DNA of 64,000 nt from Luscinia megarhynchos (Eukaryota > Chordata > Aves > Passeriformes > Turdidae): contig CM067568.1 in NCBI GenBank assembly GCA_034336665.1, positions 12,314,483 to 12,378,482 on the forward strand, given 5' to 3'. Positions 22,266 through 36,234 of this stretch are shown piece by piece. Numbering within the stretch: position 1 is the first letter of the stretch; the number at the start of each line of letters is the position of its first letter. The notes beneath the pieces were generated by a model. That model saw nothing but the letters and a program-made list of their open reading frames with translations. It was not told where the DNA came from and did no database searches. The position numbers and the translations under genes are program-made.

Positions 22266-25200
22266 TGGGCTGCCTAACTATGAGCTATATTACAGAAAAT
22301 CATAGATGAGAGTACACAAAGCACTGAGAATAGAAAGTAAACCTCTTTAAATAGCAAAGACATTCAAGAATCTGATTTTCTTTTAATATGTGTTTCTCAG
22401 AATAGGATTTCATGGGAGGTGCAGGAGTGGGGAGGGAAGGATCAAACAGGTTATCAGTATTCACCAAACTAAAATTTCCAAGTCTGAAAAGTGAGCATGA
22501 ATGACCAGTGATGTGTGCAAGACAGCCTGGTAGTAATGAGCAGCATTGCCAAGCACACTGACAGCATTACACTGATTTCCTGTGCTCAGTGTAGCTATTG
22601 AGAAGCTAATACATTAATGGTGGACTACTAATATGAATTAAAAACTAAAGACACACAGCTTTCAGTCTGCCTTTCCTTCTGTCACTTATTATGTACTGCC
22701 TGAATGAGCTATTACCTTCTTGTTTCCCCGAGATGCTGGTTCACAAGGGTAGAGTGAGCAGACTCAATTTCACTGAAAGTAATGGAGTGAGATTATCCAG
22801 AATTATTTCCAGTGGGCTGAGTTTGCTGCATTCCTTCTGTTGTGAGAATATAAGTAAACAACTGAACACCTTTACTGAAAGCTGAGAATCTTCACAGTCA
22901 TCACCTCTTCCTATTTCCTTGGATTAGTCCAGCATTTTGGGTTTAGCCATGCTCAATTAACTCATCCAGGAATTGGTCCAGTCAGAAACAGTTGATTTAA
23001 GTGAGATAAACTGGGCATCTGTTTGGAAAAAAATGATTATCCAAAATATGCTTTCATCATGAGAAAATGAACTGTGCTATCTCCATATTTAAAAACATAT
23101 GCTTCTAAATAGATTCACTTCCTTTGAAAGCTTAAGAAACAGAAAATAGTAACATTGAATCTGAAAATGAAACAAACAGGTATGAAGTAAAAATCTAGTA
23201 ACCAGTGTGTTAACATTTTAATGTACTGGAACTGGACCTTCATCAAACCACTATATAAACTGCATTGAGTTAAAGCCATTAAACCCAGCAATAAAACCAA
23301 CCACTGCAGAAATGATTGAAATATGTAGGGTGCTTGCATGTGTTTGTACTGGTGGCAATAAAAATGCTGCCATATTTAGTCTCTGATTTGCTTTAGGATA
23401 GAAATAAAATCAGCTGACTACACTTGCCTGTTTTGTTTCAATTACTAAAGATTTTTCTCTTAAAAAAATAGATCTAAAATTAGAGACATGGTTAATAATT
23501 AAGAGGGAACATCCATGGAATTGGAGAATACAGCACAATAAATATCTTTGGCAGGTGATTAAACACTGAGTTGGAACTGAAGCTGTTGATAACCTCAAGA
23601 TCTCTTTATTGCACGTGAACACTAGTGCTTCAGTACTATTGCTGTGATACTGGAATATGAATCAAGATGATAATAGCAAAAAATAAATAATAGTTTATTG
23701 CAGATGGGTTTTTTTCTAATCTCCACTGCATTTGAAAATATTTTTATATTACTTTTTGGGTTGATGAGCCATTAGCTAATTAATCTGAAGTTAACAGCAG
23801 AACCAAAATTTTGAATTTTCAAATGGGCCTCAGTCCAGCCTCCAAGCACAGGCAAATACAGGTACTGAATAGATTTTAAGATTCTACATGGAGCACCTCA
23901 GTTACTGATCTCCCTAAAGTTCATTTTTGAACACCAAAAAACTCCAGAGCTGGCTACATTCTCCAAACAAGGCCAGTGATTGAAAGCCATGTTGCAGATT
24001 TAACTATTTGTAGCATTTAAAAAAAATCAACCTGTTGACAGATGTAAAGAAGGGTTTTATTTTTCAGGATGGTCGAATAATCATATCATAAAATACATCT
24101 TCATGTAATCACATTTTAATATACCAGTTGGAAATGGTTAGTCCTCAACTGAATCTCTCATATTATCCAAAGTTCTCATTTGCAGGTAATAAAGGAAAAT
24201 TTGCCAATAATCTGTGGTAAAATATGAACGGTACTGCTAATTCAAGTAGCACAGATGCAGCATGTGCCAATTTGGAAAATATGTAAAGCCAAAAGGCTAC
24301 CAGAATCAATCCAATTTGTGCTGGAGTCACGGAAATGTTGGCTTCAGATGTAGCACAGTTATGTGCAGTTTACAAAAGAAAATAGGAGCTAACCAATCCA
24401 TCAGGAGCAGGCGTGCAAAATGGTCCTTAAAACTCTTCATGGAATCCAGATTCAGGAGAGCAAAGAAGAAAAAAAAAAAAGCCTAAGAAAAAGGATGTAA
24501 TAATAGATGTAGAGCAAACCAAATAAAGTAATTTCAAAATGACTAGAGAGCAAGAGTAAACGAAAAATGCCTTTGGGTACACCATCTGTTTATCCATTCC
24601 ATATTATACCTTTTCATCACAATTACCTAAAGTGGTATATTTGTGTTTCTGTAATGTATGGAATTCATTACATAGTTTTGCAATGAAATTATCACACTGT
24701 GGCTGGGACATCTGCACCCTGTCATATATCATTCTATTCATTTCTAGTTAATTTAATCCTAATATCTGCCTACATGACAAGACAGATGTTCAGCTTTACT
24801 GTATCTTCCATAGTTTTCTGCCTTGAAGAAACTTTAAGTCATTGAAAGAACTGACATCTTTCAAACAGACATCACACGGGTTTGGGAAGTATGTGTGTGC
24901 AGATGTGTGTGTTTGTATGTTTGTGTTTATATGCCATGTTCTTTTTTTTGGAGAAATGTGTTTTACAAAACAAAAATCTACTACAGCAACTTTTAAATAC
25001 AAACATTTTTCATTCCATGCACACAAGTTTCTTTTGAAAAATGAGCTTTACTAATGTTTTGGTATATTTGTTTTTAATATTCATAAATATGGAGTATTTC
25101 TTTCAAATCGACTTTTCACTTGAATGAGACAGATTTTTATTTTTTTTTATTTTTTGTCATTGCTGACTATCGATTTTGGGCCAGTCTTCCTATTTGTCTT

Positions 25201-27120
25201 TTGAGCCTTGGCCCTCAAAACATCAAAAGTCAATTAGGCTTTCTGGCCAGCAGTGCTGCACATCCTGTCAGACTCGGATGGAAGAAGAAATTGGCTTCCC
25301 CGTGTTTTAAAGCTGTTAAAAGCACCATGCAGGTGGATCCATGCCATTGGTCACTGGTAGGATGTGCAGGACCTGGAGCACACTCATGTGGGGTAAGGTG
25401 TGTGACCACAAATGTAAAGCACTGTTTTTTCACCACTCCTGCCCCACTCCCCCTCAAGTGGTGCTGTCAAAGAGCTTTGCTGTGCCTTCCACTTGGAGCA
25501 CAACATCTTCAGACCAGACTTGCAGAAGGTCTTAGGCAGATTTTTGACACCCATTCCCCAGCCAGCTCCCCATTTGCCACTCCTCAGCTCATCTTAAATT
25601 CCTTTAAGCAGCACAGCCCTTGACAGCATTTCCTCATTTTGACCTGGCTGAAGTCACACGTGTGACTGTGGTTCACAGGTCTGCAACTCTGCCAGTTAAA
25701 TCCCTTTCTTAAATACACTTATGCATGTTCCCAAAATCTCAGCTCTGTCCTGTGAAGCTGGGTAAATAATTGGAATGTCGTCTGATGGCATTTTGCTGTC
25801 CTCCAAATTATATAGGTGTTTAGAGTCCCCCAGGTTGGGTAAAAAAAAAAATCCCACAAAATATCCAACACAAATCAGACAAAACAGAAGTCTCTGCTGA
25901 AAGGGGATACTTTCATGGTAACTCTTTCCCAACACTTTTGAAGAATATGTAAGTTTAATTCTATGCCTGTAAGCTGCCAGATAAGCCAGAAATAAATTAT
26001 ACCCAGCTGTTGTGTTGGATAACAGCAACAGATTGCGTAATGGACACCCAGATAAACATGAATTGATTTAGAGTATTAATTATCTAAAAATGGCAACCGC
26101 TCTTCAAGTTGTTTGGCTGATGATGTAGAGGGTGAAATAATTCAGTTAGCTTATATTCACCTCTGGCATGAAGAGAATTTAAGGCAAAAATAAAGCCCTG
26201 AAATTGCATCTAGCCCTTGGAATAAATTCTTTTAGTGTCCTCACAATTTAGGACCATGATATCATGATACAGTTTAAAGCAGAACTATGTTAACATAAAC
26301 AGGGATACCAGGCTAGGGACTGGCTAACATTTGTTACCACCCATTTATATTTTAAAATAGAATATTTGCTTCATCTGCATAAATCAGTAGACACTACTTT
26401 TCCCCTGGAGTCTTTGAAATCCAGAAAAAAAATAAATCACAGCTTGCTTTGTATGTTGGTGGCATTGTAACATCATTTTCAAAGCTTCATAAAGACAGAT
26501 TGCTAAAAAAAGCAAACAGGTGCTGAGGTGCTTCAAACTAACAATAATTCAGTGAACACCAGTATCTCTGGACTGCTCATTAATTATGTAAGCCTCTCTG
26601 CAAATAGTACAGCACACCACATTTGCTAACAATTATCATTTGTGTCTATTTCCACAGGCTTAGGAGAGGAAATAACTGTGGTACAAGCTGGCAAATATAG
26701 CATGTTCTGTGGCATGGGACCTGCAGTTTTTCAGTGGTGACCGCTGCAGTTTGGATGGCAGGGAACAAAGCTCCAGGAACAGCTTCAGTGAAGCTCCACT
26801 GCCACCAAAAACCTCAGCAGCTCCCCAGGACAAGCTCTGGAAGCCCAGCCTTCTCCCCACTGAAGAAGTGCAAAGGGATGGCTATCAGGAATTTAGCCAA
26901 ATTCCAGCACAGAGTGTTGGTAGGCTGCCTAATACATCTGAGAGGTTTTAGGTTTCTAGTATGGAATGGATTAACATTGGCAGTGGGCCTAACACCCTTG
27001 TGTGATATGAAACAGTAGCATAAACCCTGGGATTTTGGGGGGATTGCAAGATTATTTGTTCACTGAAGTGCATTTACATAGGGTTTTCTTAAAAAAAAGA
27101 ATCAAAAAGATTTTAAAAGA
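22266..27120. other. Non-coding unique sequence
   Basis: No gene is recognised. An old repeat relic may lie at 22,766-22,812 (ACTGAAAGTAATGGAGTGAG). A TG-rich tract runs over 24,891-24,930. The two more GC-rich patches, 25,240-25,620 and 26,700-26,930, carry chance frames of up to 167 codons in more than one phase. A 16-bp palindrome lies at 25,652-25,667. Confidence 0.4.
25652..25667. promoter_or_regulatory. 16-bp perfect palindrome centred on an E-box
   Basis: AGTCACACGTGTGACT is its own reverse complement, with CACGTG at the centre. The palindromic core TCACACGTGTGA is a plausible site for bHLH-type dimers (USF, MITF or MYC class). Function is inferred from the motif only. Confidence 0.3.
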
Positions 27121-27154
27121 AAAAATAAAAAATAATAAAAATAAAAAATATAAT

Positions 27155-27214
27155 AAAAATAAAAATAAAAATAAAAATAAAAATAAAAATAAAAATAAAA
27201 ATAAAAATAAAAAT
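27155..27214. repeat. (AAAAAT)10 hexanucleotide microsatellite
   Basis: Ten uninterrupted copies of AAAAAT, preceded by about 60 bp of degenerate A-rich sequence with T interruptions from 27,090. The Asn-Lys repeat peptide on + and the Leu-Phe peptide on - are artefacts of the array. Confidence 0.95.
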
Positions 27215-27973
27215 CCCTTAAAGAAATGGAAATGCCTGCTGCCTGCAATTCTCAGAAGGAAGACACTCATCCCCTTTGGGGAGAGTTTGGTCTGTTTGAT
27301 GACATCAGGGAACAAGGTTGTTCAGTCAAAAAATACATGCACTTAAATGACAAGTGAGGTATAACTGGAGTGAACAAGGAGTTTATGAAATAAAAGTGTT
27401 GAGTATGAGAATAAATTTTTAGGAAAGTGAATATTCAAAATGATTGGACAAACATAGGTCACAATGTAGATCATTCAGGCAGACTCCAGAAAAAAAAGCA
27501 TTTGAGTTTGTTAGACTGCGGGGCTTAACTTGCAAATAAGACTTTAAATAGAAAACAACACTAATTATTTTTCTTACTTGAAGGATTTTTAAGTGTCATA
27601 TTAGATGGTTCTTTGTAATAGTGGTTCATTTATCTTGCTGCACTATTTTTGTAGGTGATGACTCAAATTACTCTGGTGATCATGCAGGCTTTTGACATCA
27701 GGAATGTTTGTGATGACAGTATTTTGAGAAAGCTTCAAAAGTTCCTAAAATCTTGACTAAAAAGATTTCTATGTTATGTTTTTATAAGGCACAAAAATCT
27801 TGGTGGTTGGTTGTTTTTTGTTGGGTTTTGTTTTTTTTTTAGCTGCAAATTGTTGCTTCTTTAATTCAGAGCAAGAAAGGAATTAAAAATCATGTTTTTC
27901 AGTGTTGAGAAGGATTCCCCTTTTTGGTAAAGAACTTTAAAGTACTCTTTTGGTTTGCCTTTATTGTTTCTTC

Positions 27974-28166
27974 ATATATATATATATATATAACATATAT
28001 ATATACATATATAACATATATATATTATATATATAACATATATATTATATACATTAAAACATATATATTATATATTATATATATTATATATATATAATAT
28101 ATTATATATATTATATATTTTATGTATATAATATATGTATTTTTTTCATATATATATATCTATATG
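27974..28166. repeat. Alternating A/T tract, (TA)n with ACATA/TTATA interruptions
   Basis: About 190 bp of nearly pure A+T, mostly alternating, with recurring ATATATTATATATA and ACATATATAT phrases. It is strongly self-complementary and could extrude as a cruciform or act as a DNA-unwinding tract. A G/T-rich stretch (27,799-27,841) precedes it. Confidence 0.92.
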
Positions 28167-31100
28167 TGAAACAGTAGACACACTGATTGAATTAGAAACC
28201 TAGAAGCCAAACTTCCAAAATTCAAATCTTAGACTTGGAATCAACCCATTGTGAAGTCTTGCTTTGAAACTTTTTTAACAATACATGTTTAGGAACTTTA
28301 TTGGGCAACAGTGTAGTAGCTGTGAACCTCAGCTGGCTCCAGGGTGAGCAGACGACTGAACAGGGATTTAGAGGAATTTTGAAGTGGAAACAGTAAATTA
28401 AAGATAATTTTTCCTGTGGATAAAGCATTAAATGTCTTTCAAGTCTGTTCCAAAGAACATTAAAATGTACCTGAACAAAAGTCTACTGTTTAGACAGCTC
28501 CTAAAGACTGGTAAGACAAAAGCAGAAGAATCAAATGCATGCAGAGGAAGGTTATGGTGTCTGATTCTGTACTTACAACAATAAGAGATTGATAAATTTG
28601 AACTGCAAAAGTCAGAAATTGCAGCAGAACAAGGCTCTCATTCAGCCTCCTTCATCTCTTTGCTGAAGCACTGGAAAATTCAAATTTAAAAATACATTCC
28701 TTAAAGCAAATCACTGCATTAAATAATCTTGGATGAATATAACCACAGTGATTATAATTCTTTTACATTTTGCTGTATAGATAAAGGACATCAGTCTTTT
28801 ATTACTTTAAATTGTCATTATTTTCACTAGGAAATAATCAGAAAATTAAAAGCACAAAACAAATTTTTCTTCTAGTATGTGCAAGTGTGAAGGCCTGTGT
28901 GTAATTTGACAGTGATTTTAAGTGTCTCCTTCTGTACTAAAACCCTGTGTGCAAGGGTCATTGAACCCTATGCAGATTCAGGGATCATAACTTTAAATAA
29001 ATCAGTTGGAAATTAGTTCCCGTTCCCATAAGAAACTAAACGTTCTTCAGGATAAAAATATAAATAAATCCACAAGGATTGCATCTAACATTGTGAGAAA
29101 AATTTGTCATAAAACTCATCTGGTTTCAAGCCCTTTTCTCAAAACACAAGGCTTCAAACTCAGGCGAGATTCAAGTGAGCTGGTGTTGATGGATGGCTTT
29201 GATATATTACATGTAAAGCACATGGTTCTGTTTCTTCCCTCTCACAGCCAAATACAGTTTTAATAGCAAGGGACAACCTGGAGTGGCTTTGTCTCTTTTA
29301 AAAATTTATAAAGCAAATAGAGTAATGTAACCTCAGTGCCCCCTGGGACTTCACAAAGCTGTCATACTATCAGTGTATAAGAATATAGAACAATGCTAGA
29401 AAACTTCTTTTGAGTGTTGAGTTTATTCATACCTGAGGAACTCAACACAAATCAATGGATGAGGATAAACAGAAGGAGAATAGTCATAGAGACCAGAATT
29501 GCATGTTAGACTTGATTTAGCAGAGGTTGTCTGCTCAGGGGAGTTGTTCAAAGCTGAAGATGACATACAGCACCCTGCATGGATAATCTGCACCAATTCT
29601 TTGTGGAAATCTTTGGGATTTAGTCTTTATTTTTTAAATGCCCAAATTAGCAAGATAACTCATGTTTCTAAAATGCTATTCTAGATATTGAATACATTCA
29701 GGACTTGCCCCTATCCTGATTCCTTGGGGGCCTCATTCACTACACCTGCAAGTCAATTTAGCTGCCTCTGTGACACAAATGATCCCTCTGACTGATCAGA
29801 CAACCTTTGGTTACACCCCATTTGCAGCTTTCTGTGCCAGTGGGTAGCTCTGAAAAGTGCCCTAAAAAAAAACAAGTTGAGGTTTCATCCTGACAGCATG
29901 CAGCACTATTTTTTCCTGTTAGTTTTTATACATTTAAGTCATTAGGGAACTCTGAGTGTATCAATTTGTTGCCTCAATAGCAAGAGGTAGCTGTTAAATT
30001 TATTTGGTTTGTACTTGGTGATTAAGGGAGACCGATTCTCTTTTCCTGCCCTTTGAGGGAGCTTATGGTGTTGTGGGGGGCATGTCAGCGATAATTAAGA
30101 AATATCCTGATACAAATCCCAGAAGATACATATTTTTATAAGTAATTCCCCATGGAAAAACTTTTAAAATGATGTACTTGTTCTGAAAATGCTTCAGGCC
30201 TTCTCTAAATAGATTATATTGCTGGTTTTTTTAAGAGTGCGTGACTTGAGGTGCACATTTTGCTGGCAACTCATAAAAATCATAGCACAGTTATGTGAGG
30301 GAAAACATGGGAATAATCTGCAGTGAACTTCAATTCCTCACAAAGGGTTTATCATTCAGACAATAACCCAGCTTCCTATTTTATTCAATTTTAAGCATGA
30401 TAGTTTGTTAGGTCTCAACCAAAAATATATTTTATTGGTTTCAGACTAACTACATTTTTTGCAGTTTTCTTATGTAGACTTTCATCTCATTTGGACTCCA
30501 TGGATTGAATTTCTTTTTCTCTTTAGATATTAGACTTTTTGTGTGGTACATATTTCAAACTGCTTTCATACTGCACAATGCCTTAAGCCTTATGGTGGCT
30601 GTGCTTTGCACTCCAATTTTCCTCGCAGTTTCATGTGGAATAATTGCATCACTTAGCAGGATCTCAACCACAGATGCAGTCCCTATAACAATAACCTGTG
30701 TGTCAGCTAATTTAAAGATGCTTCCACTTCTTGGTTGCAATAAGCTTTGTCTAATTAAAAAGAACTGAACATCAGATATTTAAAATATTGGTCCAAACAC
30801 AGACAACCCAACCTGTTCCATCTCCTACTTAGAGGCCACTGAAAGGAAAAGGAGAAAGGGAGGGGAAATGCAGCACATATAAATTGAGGTGAAAACAAAA
30901 GAGAAGAAAATGAGAAAAGGCTAAAAGTTAGAAGAGAAATCTTTGAATACACACAGTAATTCAGTAAATCTGTAAGCATGGATTGGCAGTTTTTGCATGC
31001 CAGCCTGGGATTCTGCAGTGGCAATAACCCCAGGGCATATATGAAATTTCTTTGGATACAAAATTGTTCAAAACCCAGCTTAGAAACTTGGACTCCAAGA

Positions 31101-34100
31101 ACTCCTATTATCCATCCCAGTAGCTGTGACCTACCTTTCATATGGTCCACTGCCTTGCTGAACTAATGCTGCACATTCCCAAAAGTAAGCTCCAACATGG
31201 AAAAGCTCACAGCACTGGCACTATGGCACAGTAAGCAATGTGCCCCTGTAGATGTTGGGGTGGAGGTTTTCCAGTCAGGACTACTTAGAATAGTGGCAAC
31301 CTGCTGTGTGCATTCCCAAGCAGTTCAGAAACATCAGCTTAACCTCATCCCACCATTTCATCAGGTGAACTCATGATTGTTAAGTGATTCATCCTACTAT
31401 ACATACAAAATCTATAGCTAACTTGGAATTGGGTTCCCTGTTTTCTAATTATGAACATATTATTCATCAAAACATCTCTTAACTTGAAAGGCTATAGATA
31501 AATTCATTTACTTCTAATCATGTATTAAAGATCAATCTTTTCCCTGCACATCACAGCAAGTGCAATGAAACAATACATGATGGTTATTTCAACAGTTATT
31601 TATGGCACTTGTGTTTAGAACACATGTCAAAATTGGAAGGCAGAGGTTGAAAGAAACAGATCCAAGAACAAAACTCCTCGTCCTTCAGGCAGTGAAGGTC
31701 AGGGCACATAATGGAGTGGTCACACTGACCCTCCCAAGGGAGCTGCATTTGACACACCACATTTTGGTGTTTCTTTCTGGTCTGTCATGGGGTTGTACAG
31801 AGCACTGAGCATAGTTAAGGGGCTGCCTTTCGCCTAGATTTTCAAGAGGGAGATAAAAGATGTAATCACAAAGATGATTATATTTTACATGTGGTGTCCT
31901 TCTGATTAGTATTGATCTACCCATAAACAGCAAGAGCTCAAACAGCTGAGCAAGCCTGGATCCAGGACCCTTTGCCCCATCATCCTTTCAAAGATAATTA
32001 TGTTAAAAAATAATATTCTGCCCTCATGAGACTCTGGGCCATAGGAAGATATCTAAATGTGAGATCTGGAACAGGGATCTATGAAAGCTGAGATCAGCAC
32101 ATACCAGTGGATCACACAGAGCTACCAACCAGTGGGTAGTAGTCCAATCCTCTTCTATTTCTTCCACATGGATAAAGAAAGAAAGATTGGTCATAAGAGA
32201 AATTGCCTGTTAGAAAGCAGCTGATGCTTATTTAGAGACATGGACTACTGCAGCAGGAAAGTCCTTACGAGTTTACAAGAGAATATTCTCCTGCCAAAAT
32301 CACAGCACTAGTGTAGAGCCTTGTTGATTCAAAAGCATCTCTCAGTGCTACCTCCTTTCTTCTATCAACATCCGTGTCATGTGCACAGCTATTGATGCTT
32401 TGATCCATCTTCTCTCTGATCACAAGTATTTTCTTAAATATTCAAGAGAGGGTGAACTACACCAAGCAGCACATTGATGTCCAGGAGGAGGAGACTGTAC
32501 CTCAGATTTCCAATGTCTTGTATGTACATGCCCTGCCTTCCTCACTATGCTTTTTATCCATATTCAGGGCCTTCCTCTAATAAAAACAGGTATTTCTGCA
32601 GCTGTGCACCAGGATCTGTGCCTGTCTTCCTCTCATCTGTGCCTCCTTGCACAGGTACAGATCCTCTTGCTCTGCAAATCCCTTAAGAAAGTCAAAGTAA
32701 AGCAACTTTAGTACTCTTCATTAGAACAGGGATTCGAGAATCTGGCTCGAGTTTTCTCTCCCTTTGATCTTCCCACAGTCTTCCATTCTCACTTCCATGC
32801 ATTATTGCAGTTAGGATTCAGTAAAACTCAAATTAGGCTGATGCTGTAGAGAGCTGGGCTGGAATGTTACCATGTGCTTATAAAGCTAAGTATGAGGATC
32901 TGAATGAGCAGTTATGTATTACAATTCTTTTTTAAAATTACCAAAAGTATCTTACCTTTACATTTAAAAATGCTGTAATGTTAAATCACTTATAAAGAAA
33001 AAAACACACATTTTTAAATGTTAAAAAATTTGCAACATTAAAGTTCAAAAAAGTATTTTTATGATATCAGAATTGTGCTCTAAACCTGAAGTCTTAGATC
33101 TTATTTTCTAATTTTCTGAAGTCTGGCTTATTTTTGGGTTTTTTTTCAGTTGATGAAGAAACTGAGACTTGAAAATGGGATTTTTTAACCAGTAACTCAT
33201 ACATTTAGATTTCTGGGTTTAGGTTTTGGAAAAAATGCACCTAGTTGTTTTCTTATTACAATACTGCTGGTTTTGTTCACCGGTCCATGTTTTTCTTGGA
33301 ATGTGGTAATGTGGAATGTTTTAAATTAGAGGTTTTACTTTTTACTATCCAATGTCTACTAAATAAGCCCATCATCTAATTCTAAAATTGTGAAGCAGCA
33401 AACGTGCACTTGTAGCCAGCAATACATATATTTTTACTCCAGAGAACTGCTCTTCTGTTCTAAATTTACTGCAGAAAGTTTCAGAGACAAAAGAAAGGCT
33501 CCTTGCCAAACCTAGCTTTGCTTCTTTATAATCCTTTAGGTCTCTTCAAATATCCTAACCAAATATTGTAAACTGCTGAGAAGTTTCCAGCAAGACTATA
33601 AGAGATAAATAACAGTTGCTAATCTTCAGCTGACATAACGTTTTGTACATGAATTGTTTCAAATGAAACTACAGAGCAAATGAAGGCATTAGATTGGATG
33701 CAAATATTAATGAAAGTCATATTTCATACCCTAATTTTAGTTATAATCAGTTTTTGAAACATGAGCCATACATCATATTAAAAATACACGGGACATGATC
33801 CCTGCTACTGCAACCCACTGCATATTTTGCCTGCCACCACAACAATCCCTATTGTCTGCTGGATACAGATGCTGCTTGGAATGTGCACCGACGGGTGCAT
33901 TAGCAGTGCTGAGAGACCCTCAAGGGGCTTGGATTTGGGGTTTGGTTTGAGTAAGAAATTTAAAGCTGGAATTACAATCTGATCCTTATTTGAAGCTCTA
34001 GAAGGCTACCCATGCAATTCCTTCTCTTAAAATCAGAACAATTGACCCTGTGATTGATGCAGTCTGCTGGCTCTGACACACACGTCATCTGTTGGGAGAT

Positions 34101-36210
34101 TTCTTGTCCTAAAATTTGGGCTAATAACTCAAAATTATCCCACTTTATATTACTCTCTGCTTATTCTACTCTCTGCAAGGAACAGTCTCTTACTATATAC
34201 TGTACACTGTATAAAATTATGGTCTCTCTCTCCCAGTTGTATCTCTAGGTACTGCTGCTAGATTTATTAACCATGCCTATTTTTTTTCCCAGAATGAAAA
34301 GGTTTGACACCCCACCAATCCAACAGTTTTGGAGTCCACACATTAATGTTATACTTCCAAAACAGGAGAATAGGAATTCTAAAGTTTCAGTGTGCCTTTC
34401 CTCAGCAAGACATTTTGCCCAATGTAAGGAATTGATTCTGCCTCATACAGACTGAGACAGACAGCACAGTGAAATGCTCCCTAGATTGCCTTTTCAAACA
34501 CCATCACCCTGGCACTCCCTGCCTGAAAAAAACCCACCAAACAATCCAGTACTGGGAATTGCAATGGACATCTCAGAACCACAAGCTACGATCGGTTTCA
34601 GTTTGATTTGAGTGCTCTTTGATTGCCATTGATAGTGGTTTTGAAGCAGATTTACTAACAACCAAAACTGTGTCCTTTTAGAAACAGCTCACTTGGAGAG
34701 CCTCTTTCCAAGCTCATGTGGTGACTGTGAAGGTGCAGGCATTTTGCTCAATATTTCATAAGCCATGATTCCAAGAGGATCCAAATTTAGTGAAGGAAAA
34801 AGATATCATTCCCCATCTAGCCATTTAGAATACTGAATCAGGTATTGTCCTGAAGACCACAGGCTCACACATTTCAGATTGTGCTGAAAAATTCAAGATG
34901 CCTCCTCAATCTCGTCCCTACCACCACTGCTCCCATGCAAAACTTTCCAATAGTTTGCTTGAAAGGATCCAATGTTTTCTCTGTGTAGTGTGGGTGTTGA
35001 GCAGGTGCATGTGAAGAACAGGATGGTTCCCACCCAGGTGGCATGGAGGAATTGGCTGAGGAATAGAAGCCAATGTACTGTGCAGGACATGAGGAATACT
35101 GACACCTTTTTTTTACATGTCTCAATTTTGTTTTATCTAAAAAGGATCAACACTTTTACAGCTCAGCTAACAGAATAGTGGGCAAACCCCCTACCTCCCA
35201 TCTAGAGTTATGGTGTTTTATAGCACAACATAAGACAGATGAGAAGTTCTGCCCTTTAAAATCCCATGCAAAAACTTGACAAGAGAAGTTGCCATGTATT
35301 AACTTCTCATTAGAAACTTTTCATCTGCTAAGCACATTTGGACCAAGCCAATCACATCTTCTCCTGTTTCCCTACTTCCAGCAATATTGTATTTGTAGAT
35401 TTGAAAATATTTAGATTAAGTTTTTGGGTTGGTTTTAACAAAAAATAAGACCAGACAGGAATAACAGACACTTGGTGGTTTTTTTTCACTTCTGTGGGGA
35501 ACATCAGTCTGCTGTTAATGTCACCTGGAAGTGCCCTTGGATGGGATTTGTATTAGACAGACATACATTTACTGCAAAGGGTTGATATATGGAACTTGGA
35601 AAATCAAAAGAACAGGTTAAGATAGCACTATTATTCTTTTCTTCCTCATGTTTATTCTTCAGTTTCTAGTCAGCTTGTATAACAAGGAACAGCTGCAGAA
35701 CAGGCAGGATCTATAAATGAAAACAGAAACAGCAAAATGTCACATTTTGATAGTATTAACTAGTATTTTCATGTGTGTTCACACTGGAGACTGTGCCAAA
35801 CTATTCTGAATGTTCTATGAACATTCACACTTCCAAAAACTTTGACAAAACTGGATTTCGGTTATGGTTCACACACGTACTCTTGCAGGAGGCAAGATTT
35901 TCATCACGTTCACCAGAATGCCACTAACTGAAGGAAATGCAATAAACTGAAATAAAAACTGAAAAGAAACAATTCAAGCTTTATTTGTAATAACATTGAC
36001 AGTAGACAATGTTTTTCCTTCCACAAAATGAGTTATTCTTTTTGTTTAATAAATCTGTTCCCAGAAGGGCTCTGGAACAGATATTTGTGCTCAGTACTAT
36101 GCGAAGCTAACACATGCATGCAGACTCACAGCTCCCATTCATAGAATTGATTGTTACATCCAAAAAAGCATCTCTCACAAAGCCACTTTATAGAGCAGGG
36201 ATGCACAAGA
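28167..36210. other. Non-coding unique sequence
   Basis: Eight kilobases with no recognisable gene, exon or mobile element. Base composition is AT-rich, especially at 32.9-33.4 kb. Frames reach at most 131 codons (30,755-31,150, -) and have no domain resemblance. A small inverted repeat TGCACC-GACG-GGTGCA lies near 33,880-33,900. Confidence 0.4.
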
Positions 36211-36234
36211 TTTTTTTTTTTTTTTTTTTTTTTT
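36211..36234. repeat. Poly-T run (T24)
   Basis: Twenty-four T residues followed by ATTTTA. It could be the tail of a minus-strand retrocopy, but no such copy is recognisable to its right. It is best treated as a homopolymer. Confidence 0.9.

Noticed and set aside
25120..25623. 167-codon open frame (+)
   Set aside because: Overlaps open frames in another + phase and on the minus strand. Its start lies in a poly-T run and the composition explains the lack of stops.
27035..27346. Asn/Lys-repeat frame
   Set aside because: Translation of the (AAAAAT)n microsatellite.
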